This document shows, one piece after another, positions 40,793-40,810 of a stretch of DNA of 40,810 bases. Each line of letters begins with the position of its first letter. The first letter of the stretch is position 1. The stretch is taken from contig NZ_AMRG01000019.1 in NCBI RefSeq assembly GCF_000299895.1, forward strand, positions 1 through 40,810, given 5' to 3'. The stretch comes from Idiomarina xiamenensis 10-D-4. Its GTDB lineage: Bacteria; Pseudomonadota; Gammaproteobacteria; Enterobacterales; Alteromonadaceae. A model generated the notes under the pieces. The model was given only the letters and a program-made list of their open reading frames with translations. It did no database searches and was not told the DNA's origin. A program made the translations under genes and the position numbers.

Positions 40793-40810
40793 TTAAAATA
40801 ATACAGCTCA

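Overview
The window is chromosomal DNA of a TonB-receptor-rich gammaproteobacterium, probably a marine or aquatic member of the Alteromonadales, Cellvibrionales or a neighbouring group. The evidence is gene content and sequence resemblance (mltC, yjdM, rnk, yqjDEK, oxyR, regBA, a YncD/PqqU-like receptor), five TonB-dependent receptors in 41 kb, Gln-rich proteins, and Zur, Fur and sigma-54 sites of gammaproteobacterial type. The genus cannot be fixed from sequence alone. No tRNA, rRNA, CRISPR, insertion sequence or prophage was seen.

Layout. 0.1-2.3 kb: peroxide defence, ahpC and ahpD of the mycobacterial AhpC/AhpD type, divergent from oxyR. 2.4-5.3 kb: a PqqU/YncD-like TonB receptor and a DJ-1/Hsp31-like protein. 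5.3-8.8 kb: a sensor kinase/NtrC-type regulator pair divergent from a secreted DUF4168 protein, with two back-to-back sigma-54-like promoters between them. 8.9-10.0 kb: a yqjD-yqjE-yqjK-like membrane-stress operon. 10.2-13.4 kb: GST, mltC, a MerC-like protein, yjdM and a DUF4442 thioesterase-like protein. 14.0-15.1 kb: a RegB/RegA-like redox pair. 15.2-21.0 kb: a metal island, made of an OprC-like Met-rich TonB receptor, a COG0523 GTPase and DUF1826 sharing a Zur-like box, followed by a ZntR/CadR-type MerR regulator and its CDF exporter. 21.0-23.3 kb: a Fur-boxed TonB receptor. 23.5 kb: rnk. 24.2-32.0 kb: a probable peptide-scavenging locus (membrane-anchored class C serine hydrolase, GntR regulator, TonB receptor, dipeptide epimerase, DUF819 transporter). 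32-33 kb: nitronate monooxygenase. 33.2-36.0 kb: a run of small exported proteins of unknown function, one apparently frameshifted. 36.0-39.4 kb: a siderophore receptor with an AraC regulator, and a SnoaL-like protein. 39.5-40.8 kb: an AT-richer end with a small secreted protein and an incomplete nucleotidyltransferase.

How it works together. Much of the window concerns acquisition of scarce nutrients (Zn/Cu, Fe, possibly PQQ and peptides) through TonB receptors, with matching regulators (Zur, Fur, MerR, GntR, AraC) and redox or envelope stress control (OxyR, RegBA-like, the sigma-54 two-component system). The strongest candidates for undescribed biology are the Zur-boxed MerC/OprC-like/COG0523/DUF1826 set, the peptide-epimerase locus whose epimerase lacks the Arg24 of YkfB, and the paired sigma-54 promoters controlling a DUF4168 protein. 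Family assignments come from reading the sequence and from remembered family features; no database search was run.
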